Made by a program: the position numbers and the translations under genes | Assembly: GCA_038049695.1 (NCBI GenBank) | Contig: CP142457.1 | Span: 24,256,501-24,320,500, forward strand | Length of the DNA: 64,000 bases | Reading direction: 5' to 3' | From: Cinnamomum chago | Taxonomy: Eukaryota; Streptophyta; Magnoliopsida; Laurales; Lauraceae | Part shown: piece after piece, positions 11,496 to 21,739 of the stretch | Numbering within the stretch: the stretch's first letter is position 1 | Layout: the number at the start of each line of letters is the position of its first letter | The notes under the pieces: generated by a model | Seen by the model: the letters and a program-made list of their open reading frames with translations, nothing else | Told to the model about the DNA's origin: nothing | Databases searched by the model: none

Positions 11496-11640
11496 ATACT
11501 CCCTTCATCTGAATGAAAGGGAGAAAAGATCAATAAAGCAAATGCTCCTGCATCACATTCTCCCAAACTTTATTGTCATTCTACATGTATCCACTGTTGA
11601 ATTGAATGTTGTCGTAAGTGTACACTATCATTGAACCTGG

Positions 11641-11808
11641 CGGGCTTAAAAACTATGGTTAGATTGATTTGATGGGGACCAAATTTGGTGTACCCCTAGT
11701 CCACCCTCATCCTTTCCTAATCCACATCAGGTGTAGTGAGTTGCATAGGTGCGCTGATTCTTGCACTTGATCTGGCACATAGCTGATATATATATATATA
11801 TATATATA
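11641..11808. other. Short interval 5' of the LINE with a TA microsatellite
   Basis: No coding signal. It ends in an (AT)n run at about 11786-11808 that abuts the MITE at 11809. Confidence 0.7.
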
Positions 11809-12012
11809 TGAGAAATTCTCAAAAACTCCCCTATCTAATAGCCAATGAATTGTTAGTATTTTAAGAGAATATAAAAAGATCCACCTTTGTAGGAGAATGT
11901 TTAGGAGAGAGAATGGATAAGTGTATCATTGATGACGCGTCACACTTTCATTGGCTAGAAGAGGGGCATCTTTTTTTTTTATGTGAAAAACGCCCGGGGA
12001 GTTTTGTAGCAT

Positions 12013-12020
<8 letters not shown>
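11809..12020. mobile_element. Small MITE with 22-bp imperfect terminal inverted repeats
   Basis: The left end GAGAAATTCTCAAAAACTCC and the inverted right end (ending ...GGGGAGTTTTGTAGCATTACTC) match at about 18 of 22 positions. The element is about 210 bp, lies between a (TA)n and a (CT)n run, and has no coding capacity. The target duplication cannot be read because both flanks are simple repeats. Confidence 0.55.
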
Positions 12021-12054
<34 letters not shown>

Positions 12055-12067
12055 TTGTGTGTGTGTG
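12014..12067. repeat. (CT)n followed by (GT)n microsatellite
   Basis: About 40 bp of CT repeats and then 13 bp of GT repeats, followed by a short CG/TG-rich stretch. Confidence 0.95.
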
Positions 12068-12590
12068 CGCACGCGTGTGCGTTTAAGATGATAAGGTCAT
12101 GAGATCATGTCCACCATGGACTATCCAGGATGAGGCCTTCAAAATTCAATGCACCGTCACCCACGACCCCACCCCACACCCACACTACACACACACACAG
12201 CCACCTACCCAGTGATTTCTACCATAGAATGTGTAGAACACGCCAATTTTTCCTCTTGCATGTACATCTGTTTCATTATGTGATTAATACCATCCACAGT
12301 TCATTTTGAAGACTAGAACATGGAAAGACTGATGTTAACTTGTCGAAAGAAATTGAAATCTGGCTGACTTCCTCTTTTCCTGGTTTCAGAGGCTATCTAA
12401 TAATTTAACGATTTCAGAATGCATTGAACATCTGAACCTACTCTGCTAGAAAGTTGATGTAATTTTAGGGTTGTCCAGATCTAAAGTAGCCTAGATTGGC
12501 TTGAGCCTGTTTCTTTACTAGAATTCCTGGCAGGAATTTGTCATGTTGGGGGTTTTTTAGATATGATGTGACACCTTGTCCCCTGGCATT
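12068..12590. other. Non-coding interval, CA-rich start
   Basis: It holds a short CA-rich stretch near 12173-12199. I see no gene, RNA or element boundary. Confidence 0.6.
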
Positions 12591-12595
12591 TGTAA

Positions 12596-12940
12596 ATGCC
12601 ATGTTCGTTCACAAGCATTTCAAAATTCCAGTCACCTGAAATGCTTATTTGGGCAAGCTTAAAAATATCCTTTTCTCCTTCTCTTGTTTCCAACTTATTA
12701 CGTAGGTCATCATATGCTTTGAACTTTGTGTCACTTACTACTTTCTCAATTTTTTTCTTTGCGTATGATACATTTCTTAATTTTTCATATTCCTAGTCCT
12801 TTGCCAAACTTTATAACGTCTTTTCTCTCGAATGACTTCCTGAACCTCTACACCTCACCACCCGTTTTTATATTTCTTTTGTCATAGTGTCTTTTCCCTT
12901 TCAACTCTCCAAGCACCTCTTTTACTACCGTCCCCATATA
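12596..12940 (-). pseudogene. Fragment of a second LINE pol (endonuclease-RT linker)
   Basis: Minus-strand frames give, in order, V-K-E-V-L-G-E, then E-V-Q-E-V-I-R-E-K-like text, then V-S-D-T-K-F-K-A-Y-D-D-L-R-N-K-L and R-E-G-E-K-D-I-F-K-L-A. This K-A-Y-D-x-L plus E-G-E-K-D-I-x-K-L-A linker is typical between endonuclease and RT in many plant LINE proteins. Stops and frameshifts are frequent. It is a different lineage from the LINE at 1-11640, whose linker sequence is different. Confidence 0.7.
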
Positions 12941-13146
12941 GTTAGCTAGCCATTTGATTCTACATCACCGTAGTCCCCCCACCCCCCCCCAAACCATCAC
13001 CAACACACCAAAATACGTCACCGATTCCATGGAGTTTGTGTCATGACCTAGAATCCCAAATTTTGCGTCTCAAACTTAAACCAGTGTGAGATAGGTCAAA
13101 TCATTGCAGTAGATAATGACAGAGGATTTCCACAGAGAGTTTCAGG

Positions 13147-14073
13147 TTTGGTAAACAGAGAGGATTCCTACCATTTATGGGATGCGTAATTCAATGGTTA
13201 TAGTTTTTTTTTTTACAATTTTCTCAAAATCCATGAAAAATCAAGGGCTGAGCTTTCACCCCATAGCCGTCTTTGGCTCTCTAGAGAATTTGAATGGTCC
13301 GGATCTTGCAAATGGGACAACGAAGAATAAAAAATTGATATCTTAGAATCTGGACTTAGTCTCAAATATCTCAAAATCCATGAGGGATCAACGGCTGAAA
13401 TTTGGTATAATATCTGTTTTGGACCTTATCGTGATTAACGGTTTCGACCTTGAGGTAGGCTTTCAAAGAAAACAAGGTTACCCTTGTGTTACCTGTTTTG
13501 AATTGTAGCAGCTCCTTCTTTGGTATTGATGACTTGAAAATACCTTGGCTGGTATGTTTTCTGTAATTTTCTCATGATCCATGATGAATCACGCTACGAA
13601 ATTTGACCCTATAGCCGTTTTATTAGTCCTTTTGAAGAGGCTGAATGGTTCTTATTTTTCAAACAGGGCCACAGAATTCCAGAAATTGTGATCCAATGTC
13701 TAGACTTTTTTTTTCCAAATATCTAAAAATATATGAGGAATCAACGGTTGATATTTGACCTCCTAGCCGTTATGAACATTTTAACATTATTAACCGTTCA
13801 AATCTTAATTAAGGTACCTAAAAACTGGGTTTCCAAAGAAAAAGCTGGTGCCCTATATGCTAGTGTCACGAGCACTGTCGCTCTGCCTTTCTTTGAGTGC
13901 ATGGATTTACAGAATCGGATGAGGGAGGGTCGAACCTTGCAAATATTCGGAAATGTGGAAGCGACAATTCCTTCCAACGATTTTTCATTGCAAATCAAAC
14001 ATTGATTTTCTGCACTAGTGAGGAAAAAGTGCGAGGATTCCTCTGTGAAGACATTTACGAAATGCGCCCTTAG
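13147..14073 (-). mobile_element. Non-autonomous TIR element, copy 1 (inverted relative to copy 2)
   Basis: It begins near GTTTGGTAAACAGAGAGGAT and ends ...CATTTACGAAATGCGCCCTT. Its interior holds about four diverged repeats of 160-190 bp built on 'atccatgaggaatcaacggttgatatttgaccc...agccgtt' (starting near 13210, 13370, 13565 and 13725). The reverse complement of 15351-16213 aligns to it along its length, including the terminal GTTTGGTAA block and the internal AATCGGATG box. No transposase is present. The target duplication is unclear. Confidence 0.6.
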
Positions 14074-14646
14074 GGTTATTCCGGTTGGCATCAAAGACAA
14101 TTAGGAATTACCTAAATTTCAGAGCTTATCCAGTTATCATAGAAATCTGCCGGTTGGGTCCTTTTTAACGTGCAAGTGGGACCAATGACTGAAATTTATT
14201 GCAGTTGGAAGATTTAACTTGTTACTTTGTGTGGTTGATAACTTCCTTGTCCGATGTTGGAATTAAGCAAACTCTATGTTGGTTTCGTACTACTTGAGGA
14301 GAGGAAACCAACGAACTAGAGAACTCTGAATTCTGGTATCATTTGACTCTAAAAAAAGTGGTCTAGAAGCTTGCAGCTCGTGTAGGAAATTCCAGATTTT
14401 GCCTGTTTAAGAACCCAAATTGTTCCAAAAAACCCACATGGAATCAATCTGAATCAGAAATTATGGTTTCTAGGATATATCTAGTTTTTTTAAATAAAAA
14501 AGAACTCAAAGAATCATATCACATACAAGAGTACGTCGCTAGAACTCAATTCTAAGATCATGACTTAGGGGTTTGCTAAGAATTTCACTATATGATTAAA
14601 CAAATTGAATCAAGTAGAATCAATCATGAATCATAAAAGGATAGTC
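14074..14646. other. Non-coding interval
   Basis: AT-rich sequence with no coding frame or repeat boundary that I can support. Confidence 0.5.
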
Positions 14647-14661
14647 AAATACACAATGATT

Positions 14662-14857
14662 TAACCCCGAGGGGTAGCTCAGTTGGCCTAGGACTACGGT
14701 TTGCACCCGGAGGTTGTGGGTTCGAAACTGCTCTACCACACTGGGGCCACAGGGGAATTTTACCCGGCTTTCTCTCCTGGGCCCGTAGGGATTATTCTGG
14801 CCCAAAGGGCTGAGAACCCTACGTTATAAAAAAAAATCAAAAAACAAAAATAAAATA
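14662..14857 (+). mobile_element. tRNA-derived SINE with 15-bp target duplications
   Basis: The 5' end is tRNA-like: an A box TAGCTCAGTTGG (14675-14686) and a B box GGGTTCGAAAC (14718-14728) at the normal tRNA spacing, giving an internal Pol III promoter. A tRNA-unrelated body containing TTTACCCGGCTTTCTCTCC and an A-rich tail follow. AAATACACAATGATT flanks it exactly on both sides (14647-14661 and 14858-14872). The intact promoter and perfect duplication make this the best preserved of the three related copies here. Confidence 0.9.
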
Positions 14858-14872
14858 AAATACACAATGATT

Positions 14873-15350
14873 CCAAAAACCCTAATTTCACCATGGATCC
14901 TTGAATCCATGGTGGATGACTAAGTCAGACCCCGTAATAGGTCACGATCAACCCATAAGCTCCTCTCTTATTCATATTTTATGAATTTAGGGCATGTTGA
15001 CATCATCCTGTTCAGTTTCGTGATATTTTACATATAATAAGAAATAAGATGATGAAACAAGAGGGAATCAAGGCCTTAGTCGATACCAATTGTTGGATTC
15101 AGATTTAAAACATAGTTAATAGGGCTTCAAATTCATCAGACATGATTGAAATCATCAAAATCTAGCAAACCCTAAAGAGACCACGTGTGACCCCAAAATG
15201 AGTAAACATAATCGATATGACTTCAAATGACGATAGGACGCTTGGTCTTATAATGGTCGACCAATGGAGAAAGCTCTATGGGACCCCATAGACAAGCCCT
15301 TGATTGCATATTTGGTGTCCTCCTTTGATTTGGTATGCATCTCCATCAGG
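14873..15350. other. Non-coding interval
   Basis: No coding frame, RNA gene or repeat boundary recognised. Confidence 0.5.
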
Positions 15351-16213
15351 GCATGTTTGGTAACCTTGCTTGCCACGGATTCCTTAGAATTTTCCTTGCT
15401 ACCAAGGAAAATCTACATTTGGCATACCGAAGAAAATCATAGAGAGGAAGTCTAGATTCCATGTTTCCAATTTTTTACTAATCTGGCCTCCCCACATCCG
15501 ATTTTGCAAGTCATCGCAATATAAGAAATCCGGAGCTACAAATCTCTGGGCGGTAGTATAGAGGTCAACGGTTTCTTTCATCGGTGTATATATATATATA
15601 TATATATTAAATTTGTTTGTCCCTTAATGAAGATCTAAACCGTTCATTGTGCTTAAAAGGTCCAAGATCACTAGGAGGTCAAATATAAACCATTGATATT
15701 TATGGACTTTTGTGGGATCCTTTTGCAAAAGTCCAACCGTTCATCCTCTTTAGAAGGCCAAAAAGCAGCTACAGGGTCAAACATGGATGCTTAATTCATC
15801 ATGGATCATGAGAAAATTGTGAAATTTGGACCGTTGATTTGCCTTGGTGCAAAAAAAGAGATTTTGTGGTATTATGTTTTTTTCAATTTTTTCTTTTATT
15901 CCTTTGGGCCTCAAAATCACGATCTGAATTGTTCATCATTTCTAGAAGGCCAAACACATCTAGGGGCTCAAATTTCAGGCGTAAATTCATCATGGATTTT
16001 GAGATATTTGTAAAAAATGGCTAGGGGGTGAAACTTAAGTCTTCATTCTCATGGATTATGAGTAATTTATGAAAAACGTAGAACCATTAGATTAGATGGT
16101 AGGATTCCATGGTGTTTGCTAAAACATGGAATGCCATAAATCCTCCCCTCAAGAATACTCATTGAGTACAGCCCGGTTCCACGGGAACAAAGGAATCCTC
16201 TTGTTATCAAACG
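15351..16213 (+). mobile_element. Non-autonomous TIR element, copy 2
   Basis: It starts GGGCATGTTTGGTAACCTTG and ends ...AACAAAGGAATCCTCTTGTTATCAAACGTTCC, which inverted gives a related GTTTGATAACAAGAGGATT end. Inside are three diverged copies of the 'catggatcatgagaaaattgtg...aaccgttcat' repeat and a (TA)n run at 15586-15608. It is the inverted relative of 13147-14073. Ends of the GGGC-TGTTTGG kind are usual in plant hAT-like MITEs, but I could not read a clean 8-bp duplication. Confidence 0.6.
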
Positions 16214-16274
16214 TTCCTTCAAATTTCTAGGGTTTCCAAGGTAATTCTCTTGTAGAAATTGCAAACCTTTTTCA

Positions 16275-16279
16275 AAACC
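16275..16279. repeat. Left target-site duplication AAACC
   Basis: AAACC precedes the LTR at 16280 and recurs at 20342-20346 directly after the second LTR. Confidence 0.85.
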
Positions 16280-16526
16280 TGATGTAGCGTAGACCTCATG
16301 GCCACATGTGTAGGGCCTACTTAGATTTAGGATATTTCATTAACTAATTATATGTCATTAGTTTCTGATTTTATTTAGATTTCCAATTTGTTTAGTTTCC
16401 AAGTTTAAGTAGGTTTCTTAGGGCTTTATTGGCTCTTTGGAGATTGATTGTCTTCAGACACGTGCTTCAGCACCCTCTGTGCTTTTAGCACTTCCCACGC
16501 TAGCCCTAACCCTAGGGCCTGCATCA
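16280..16526 (+). repeat. 5' LTR of the gag-only element
   Basis: 247 bp, TGATG...TGCATCA. It matches the 343-bp 3' LTR but lacks an internal block of about 100 bp, including the stretch with 'gacattatagtaaag', so it carries a deletion. The deletion may remove promoter sequence. Confidence 0.88.
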
Positions 16527-16527
16527 A

Positions 16528-16541
16528 TTGGTATCAGAGCC
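16528..16541 (+). promoter_or_regulatory. Primer-binding site (tRNA-Met type)
   Basis: TTGGTATCAGAGCC begins two bases after the LTR and is complementary to the 3' end of initiator tRNA-Met. Confidence 0.88.
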
Positions 16542-16629
16542 AAACGATCCCCGATTGTCGACGTGATTACACATATCCCTCCTTCCGTTCATCATCCCAT
16601 GACCACACCCGTTCATTGTCAATCCCTGC

Positions 16630-17008
16630 CATGGTTCAAAATAGCGACCGCTACGTAGCGTAGCGCTCGCATTATCGGCCGTAGCGATCGAGGCCGCCAC
16701 GCTATTTTGAAAATAGCGGCGCTACAGTCTAAAACCTAATAGAGGCAAGTAATTTTAGTTTTAAGCAATGTTTTTCCTAAATCTTCTCCTCAATAGTCTT
16801 TTCTAAAGTTATCTCTACACTTATATGGTTTCAAATCACTAAAGAAATACATTATTGTTTGCTATACAAGATTCAAAAAAAAATTGACCATTTAAAAAAT
16901 TCACACCGCTACACTGCGACGTATCACCGTAACCGCTATGTATCGCCCGCTACGTAGCGTTTTGGCCATTGACCGCTATGCCTGCTGCAACCGTTATTTT
17001 GATCCTTG
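16630..17008. mobile_element. hAT-like MITE, CATGGTTCAAAAT family, short member
   Basis: 379 bp. The left end is CATGGTTCAAAATAGCG; the right end, inverted, is CAAGGATCAAAATAACG. The flanks ATCCCTGC (16622-16629) and ATCCTTGC (17009-17016) form an 8-bp duplication with one mismatch, as in hAT elements. Both ends are full of short CGCTACGTAGCG-like inverted words, typical of subterminal transposase-binding motifs. There is no ORF. Confidence 0.85.
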
Positions 17009-17016
17009 ATCCTTGC

Positions 17017-18020
17017 CCATCGCCCCTTTTCACACTCGTAATCCCCCAAACCCTTGAAATCCACTGTCCATCCCACTGCCACGCCCAACCTTTGCAAAAC
17101 CCTTTCTAGCCTTCATCGGATCCCCTTCCGCCCTTCCCAGCCACACCCAATCTCCCTCTTTGTTCAAACCCAAAACCTTTCAGCATCCCACCCTAATCCC
17201 AGCCCAAACCTCTCCATTGCCCCATCAGCCAATTGAAAATCCATAGCAGATAGTGATTCAACCTCCCTGCTCTTTGTCAAATACCCTTCGACCCAAACCC
17301 AATCCATAATCCAAACTGAGGCCCCTGCGACCGACACACCATACCCAAACCCTAATCCAGTCTTTTCACCGAACTCCCCAAAGCCCCAAAACGAGAAAAA
17401 AAAATCCCTGCATGACCCCAATCGTCCCCATCCCATGCCCAGCAGAGAGAGAAGAGAAAGAAAAACAAAGAAGGAAGAATAAGAGAACAGACAAAAGAAA
17501 AAGAAAAAGGAGAAGCAGGACGAGAAAGTGTGTATCGTGCACCACAAGCGCCGCCTCCTGTTCTCTCCTCGTCGCTGCACCTCCTTGGCACCGTTGTCAC
17601 CGTACCTCTCCATTGCCAAAAAACTAGAGCCGCACCTCTCCATCGCCAAACTTATTGCCAGATTTGCAGCCATCACCATTGTCGTGCATCACCATCTTCC
17701 CTTTCATCGGAGCTCTCCTCCTGTTCTCTCTCTTTCGTTCTTTTCGTTGAGCCTCACCAATGAAAAGGGTTTTAGCCCTTTGTTTTTGCGCATAGAACAC
17801 GAAGAGCAACAAAGGGCCCTCAATTGGGCCTAGTCAGGTCTACATTTTGATGGATCCAAGCCTGTTTGAAGCCCTGTAAAGTGGTGTTGACATCATCTCT
17901 GCATCAGCACATCTGATCAACAATAGATTTGACCTGATCAACGGTTGAAATTTCTTTTTTACGATATCCAGCACATCCACCGTCAGATTTCGGATTCGTC
18001 TTCGCCTGCGTGCTCGTAAA
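17017..18020 (+). other. Leader of the gag-only LTR element
   Basis: C-rich 'cccaaaccc' sequence followed by a purine-rich stretch near 17440-17530. Open frames exist on both strands but none shows recognisable protein text. I read it as untranslated leader of the retroelement. Confidence 0.5.
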
Positions 18021-18660
18021 GAGCAGATCTACAGAGAAGGTCAGTCCATTCATACATCCAATATGAAATTCCATATCAGTAAGTTCTACAATGCACTTCA
18101 AGGAGTCAGATATGCGTGTCAATATGGATTATGGTGTGCTGTACATAAAAATTATTTCCAGCAATTTCTAGATTTGAAACAAGAAGAATTGTCCGTTCAT
18201 GAATATTCTGACCAATTTTCAAGGCTCTAAGATGCATGTGGAATGGAGGATGATGAAGAACATGATTTCATTAGTTTTATAAGAGGCTTGAGACCGGACA
18301 TAGTAGAGAGAATGTGTGACTGCAAGACCATCCATGAGGCATTTTGGGAAGCAACTCGTGTGGATCGGATGCTTAAACGGTCTAGTTTATTGGAAGTTAC
18401 ACCTTAAGACAAAAGGTCGCCACACATAACAGATTGTGTTGAGGAACTAGTGCCAGCGGATTTGTAGACCGATCAGTCAGAGTTAGACACAGACGATTCC
18501 ATATCTATAGTTGGCCTTGAAATTTCTTCTATGAGTACTAATAATCCTGACGAGCAAATACCAAGTGATGAAGAGCAAGTTATTGATATTCCCCACATTA
18601 ATTCTCCTATTGATTTTGTCTTTGGGGATCACCAATATCAACTGGGAGATGACTAGTGGA
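18021..18660 (+). pseudogene. Gypsy-type gag of the non-autonomous element
   Basis: Plus-strand translation gives a retrotransposon gag core: Q-Q-F-L-D-L-K-Q-E-E-L-S-V-H-E-Y, then a TAA stop, then D-E-E-H-D-F-I-S-F-I-R-G-L-R-P-D-I and E-A-F-W-E-A-T-R-V-D. The L-x-Q-x-x-x-S-V-x-E-Y and F-x-x-G-L-R-P motifs are typical of Ty3/gypsy gag. A serine- and acid-rich tail containing S-D-E-E-Q-V-I-D-I-P ends with a stop at about 18655. No zinc knuckle is seen. Any gag for mobilisation would have to come from another element. Confidence 0.8.
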
Positions 18661-18731
18661 TAGTCCGAGATTATGATTTGATAGTGTATGTTCTACAAGT
18701 AAGGCATCTAACGGTTCAATTGCGTATCCAC

Positions 18732-19840
18732 CATGGTTCAAAATCGCGGTTCGCGGTCATCGCGTTGTGGTTCGCGGTTGTCGCGGTCCATCGCTGAGCG
18801 AATTTTTATTTGACCCCAAAAAAATCAGAAAAAGTATCCAAAAAATTCAAAATATTATAAAATGATAGAAAACAATGTTTATTTTCATTAGTATACACTT
18901 TAAAGAAAAATAACGGTCCCCTCAAGTTATAACATCCTGTATCATGGCTGTATCGCTGTATATACTAAAATAAGCTGAAATGTCATAAATTTTACATAAT
19001 GCAACCATAATTTTGGACAAACTAATAATGTTAAACATTTAAAGTCTATAATCTAGCAATAATACTAATAGAGTTAGTGCATGTGCAGTACTCAACTCAA
19101 TAACTCAATCATCAAGGTGTATTCGCCTTCAAGTTTCAAGTTTAAAGTAACATTTACCACATCAAAATGAATTAACTTGCTACTAAACTAGTGGAGTTTG
19201 GACAATAGTAACTTACCTTGGCTTGATTTTTAGGATAATAAAAGTATTTAACTCAATAAAAGACTTAGATAGATGTATTTTATATTGACTTTCAAACAAA
19301 AAAAATTCGGATTTAAATAAATAAATTCAAAAAAAAAAAACCAAAAGTGCTAAAATCTACAATATTGTGCTCCAAAACTCTAAATCTAACAAGCCTCAAG
19401 CATTTCTAAGCTATTTTGAGGTCTAATCTTGAAAAAAACTTAAAAGTCACAAAAATCTTGCCAAATAATATCTCTTGACTTCCTTATTCTTTCCGGCAGA
19501 GAAATCCACCAAATTCTTGAAAAAGTCTTGAGTTTTGGAGCTCGGAGAGGTCACACACTGTGAGAGGAAGGCTTAGGCTCGGTTTGGAGAAAAAAGGAAT
19601 GAAAAAGGAGTGAAAACACAACTTAAAACAAAATAAAAATAAAAATAAAAAACTGTCGGCCAATATTATAACGGTAACGACCGATATTTTGAAAATAACG
19701 GCCATAACGGGCGTTATTTTGGCGATATTTTTCCCATAACGCTAACATTAGCGTTATGAGCAAAATATCGTCGTGGTTGCGGCCGTTACCATTACATAAC
19801 GGCCGTTATGTAACGGTAACGGCCGTTATTTTGAACCATG
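18732..19840. mobile_element. hAT-like element, CATGGTTCAAAAT family, long member
   Basis: 1109 bp. It begins CATGGTTCAAAATCGCGG and ends ...GCCGTTATTTTGAACCATG, giving 13-bp perfect terminal inverted repeats. The flanks GTATCCAC (18724-18731) and GTATCCAC (19841-19848) are a perfect 8-bp duplication. The left end is dense in CGCGGTTCGCGGT-type words and the right end in TAACGGCCGTTA-type words. It interrupts the retroelement after gag. No transposase frame is present. Confidence 0.92.
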
Positions 19841-19985
19841 GTATCCACACAAATTTCAACCATCAAAGGCAGTTATGCATGAAGCTGTATATGGATGTTG
19901 CAGATGGACCAACGAATCGAAAATTCATCATATTGATGTTTCATCCAGGTGGATATTTTCCGAACTCGAGGTCGAGTTCGTTTTC

Positions 19986-19998
19986 AAGTGGGGGAGAA
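19986..19998 (+). promoter_or_regulatory. Polypurine tract of the gag-only element
   Basis: AAGTGGGGGAGAA ends directly at the 3' LTR. Confidence 0.8.
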
Positions 19999-20341
19999 TG
20001 ATGAGCTAGACCTCATGGCCACATGTGTAGGGCCCACTTAGATTTAGGATATTTTATTAATTAATTATATGTCATTAGTTTCTGATTTTATTTAGATTTC
20101 CAATTTATTTAGTTTCCTAGTTTAAGTAGGTTTCTTAGGGCTTAAGTTATCTTTCTTATTTATATGACATTATAGTAAAGAATTATTCAGAGTTGTTGAT
20201 TAATGAAATTGGGTTTTCCCATTGAAATGCGTCCTTGTTTATTGTCTCTTCGGAGATTGATTGTGTCTTCGGCCACGTGCTTCGGCACCCATTGTGCTTT
20301 TAGCACTTCCCACGCTAGCCCTAACCCTAGGGCCTGCATCA
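19999..20341 (+). repeat. 3' LTR of the gag-only element
   Basis: 343 bp, TGATGAGCTAGACC...GGGCCTGCATCA. It contains the block missing from the 5' LTR. Confidence 0.9.
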
Positions 20342-20532
20342 AAACCCTAATATAATCTAACACCTAGCCGTAGGATGCGTTCAAACATAATTGTAGATGT
20401 TAAGGATCTTCATATTAGGTAAAAATCCTAAGAAGACCAAGTGTCAAAAACCACAAAATCACGATCCACATGATGAAGAGAGGTCCAAAGACCACGAAAC
20501 ATGGCCCTATGGAGTACGGCCATTGGGAAAAA

Positions 20533-20682
20533 CCGGAATTTGCACCCGGAGGTTGTGGGTTTGAAACTGCTCTACCACATTGGGGCACAGGGGAATTTTA
20601 CCCGGCTTTCTCTCCTGGGCTCGTAGGGATTATTCTGGTCCAAAGGGCTGGGAACCCTACGTAATCAAAAAAAAAAAAAAAG
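20533..20682 (+). mobile_element. 5'-truncated copy of the 14662 SINE family
   Basis: From TTTGCACCCGGAGG it follows the SINE at 14662-14857 closely through the B box (here GGGTTTGAAAC) and the TTTACCCGGCTTTCTCTCC body to an A-rich tail. The A box is missing, so it is truncated or recombined. Confidence 0.85.
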
Positions 20683-20689
20683 GGGAATC

Positions 20690-21580
20690 CCACAGCTAGG
20701 CTAATCCAGTTTTTTTTCCATAAATCATTTTTAGTGTTATTCTCCATCATATAGTTAGGGTTTTTAGATGATTTCTACATTGTCTTCACAAATATAACTA
20801 GATTAGGCTTTCTAGAATTCAAAAACAAGGAATCAACAAGAGTATTATGCATGATTGGTTATCCAGATTGTTTACTCTCCTTTTGTTCATTTTAAGATTG
20901 TTCTGCAAGTGTGCAAGAGCTTCGGATATAATCTCTAATGATGCCGTAGTCGATCATCTTTCTATTCTTTTTTTTCTTTTTTTTCTTTTTTTTTCTAGTT
21001 TGCCTTCAAATTGAATGAGATAGGGGTAGGGTTGGGGGTGTGTCACTTTCGGGTTTTGGTTGGCTTTATGTTGAATGGTAGTGTGGGAGAATAGGGTTGA
21101 ACGTGCAACTCTATTAATGGACGTGACTTGGGTTTCTGATTATAACTACAAGTTGCATTCTAGTGGTAGTCTCTTTATTTCCTTTCTTTTAATAGAACTC
21201 TTATTGGCCATTGCCTCTTTTAATTGCCTCTTTTAATTATATCGTGACTCTTCCTCCTATTGTGCGTCTGACTTGTCTTCAACCATTCCTAATTTGTGTG
21301 GAGTCCACTACCTCTACTCCTGCCTAACATCTCTCTATTTTCTGCCCGCTATCAACTACCTCTCCTAATATGATCCTAATTGTGTTTTACTGTAGTTCGA
21401 ATACCAGATAGGCTACCCCAAGCTTCGACATAGCCAATACCTTGCCGCACAACAGTAGTGGGTCCCAAATGGGGCCCACATTGTTTAAATAAAATTTTAA
21501 GCTAATTATACATACCCGCCCCCTGTCATTCATATACATTTTTTTATATTTATTAAATTACTTATTAATAATGAATGATT
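20690..21580. other. Non-coding interval, possibly intronic
   Basis: T-rich tracts and no coding frame. If the reductase exon at 23369 belongs to an active gene, this would be intron. Confidence 0.45.
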
Positions 21581-21583
21581 AAC

Positions 21584-21738
21584 TACGGTTTGCTCCCGGA
21601 GGTTGAGGGTTCAAAACTGCACTAACACACTAGGGCCACATGAGATTTACCTGGCTCTCCCTGCACCTATAGGGATTAGTCTGGCCCGAAGGGCCGGGAC
21701 ACTCTCCATTATAAAATAATAATAATAATAATAATAAT
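21584..21738 (+). mobile_element. Diverged copy of the 14662 SINE family
   Basis: It contains ACTACGGTTTGCTCCCGGAGG, a decayed B box GGGTTCAAAAC, a shortened body ending GGCCCGAAGGGCCGGGACA, and an (ATA/ATAAT)n tail. It is the most diverged of the three copies. Confidence 0.75.
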
Positions 21739-21739
21739 G

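Larger units (their letters stand above)
1..11640 (-). mobile_element. L1-like LINE, degenerate, split by a Copia insertion
   Basis: Minus-strand non-LTR retrotransposon read from about 11640 to beyond the left edge. In order it has an ORF1 with an RRM, an ORF2 with an apurinic-type endonuclease, a reverse transcriptase, and a C-terminal zf-RVT zinc-binding domain. The ORF1 RRM near 11495-11240 marks the 5' side; the exact 5' end is not resolved. Several frameshifts and stops show it is dead. The Copia at 1742-7410 interrupts the RT, and removing it with one copy of the 5-bp target duplication restores a continuous RT reading. The 3' end and any poly(A) tail lie outside the window. Confidence 0.93.
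16280..20341 (+). mobile_element. Non-autonomous LTR retrotransposon with gag only
   Basis: Plus-strand element bounded by LTRs at 16280-16526 and 19999-20341 and by AAACC duplications. The primer-binding site TTGGTATCAGAGCC follows the first LTR, and a GTGGGGGAGAA polypurine tract precedes the second. A Ty3/gypsy-type gag lies at about 18020-18660. Only a short remnant of a pol end is visible just before the 3' LTR (an inverted CGAACTCGAGGTCGAGTTCG at 19961-19980, common at gypsy 3' ends). No protease, RT or integrase is present. Two hAT-like elements sit inside it. Confidence 0.88.

Noticed and set aside
14670..14740. Apparent tRNA gene
   Set aside because: The A and B boxes fit a tRNA, but the acceptor stem does not close and the sequence continues into a SINE body with A-rich tail and target duplications.
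17164..17679. 171-codon minus-strand frame with hydrophobic runs
   Set aside because: Low-complexity purine/pyrimidine sequence in the leader of the gag-only LTR element; opposite strand to gag.
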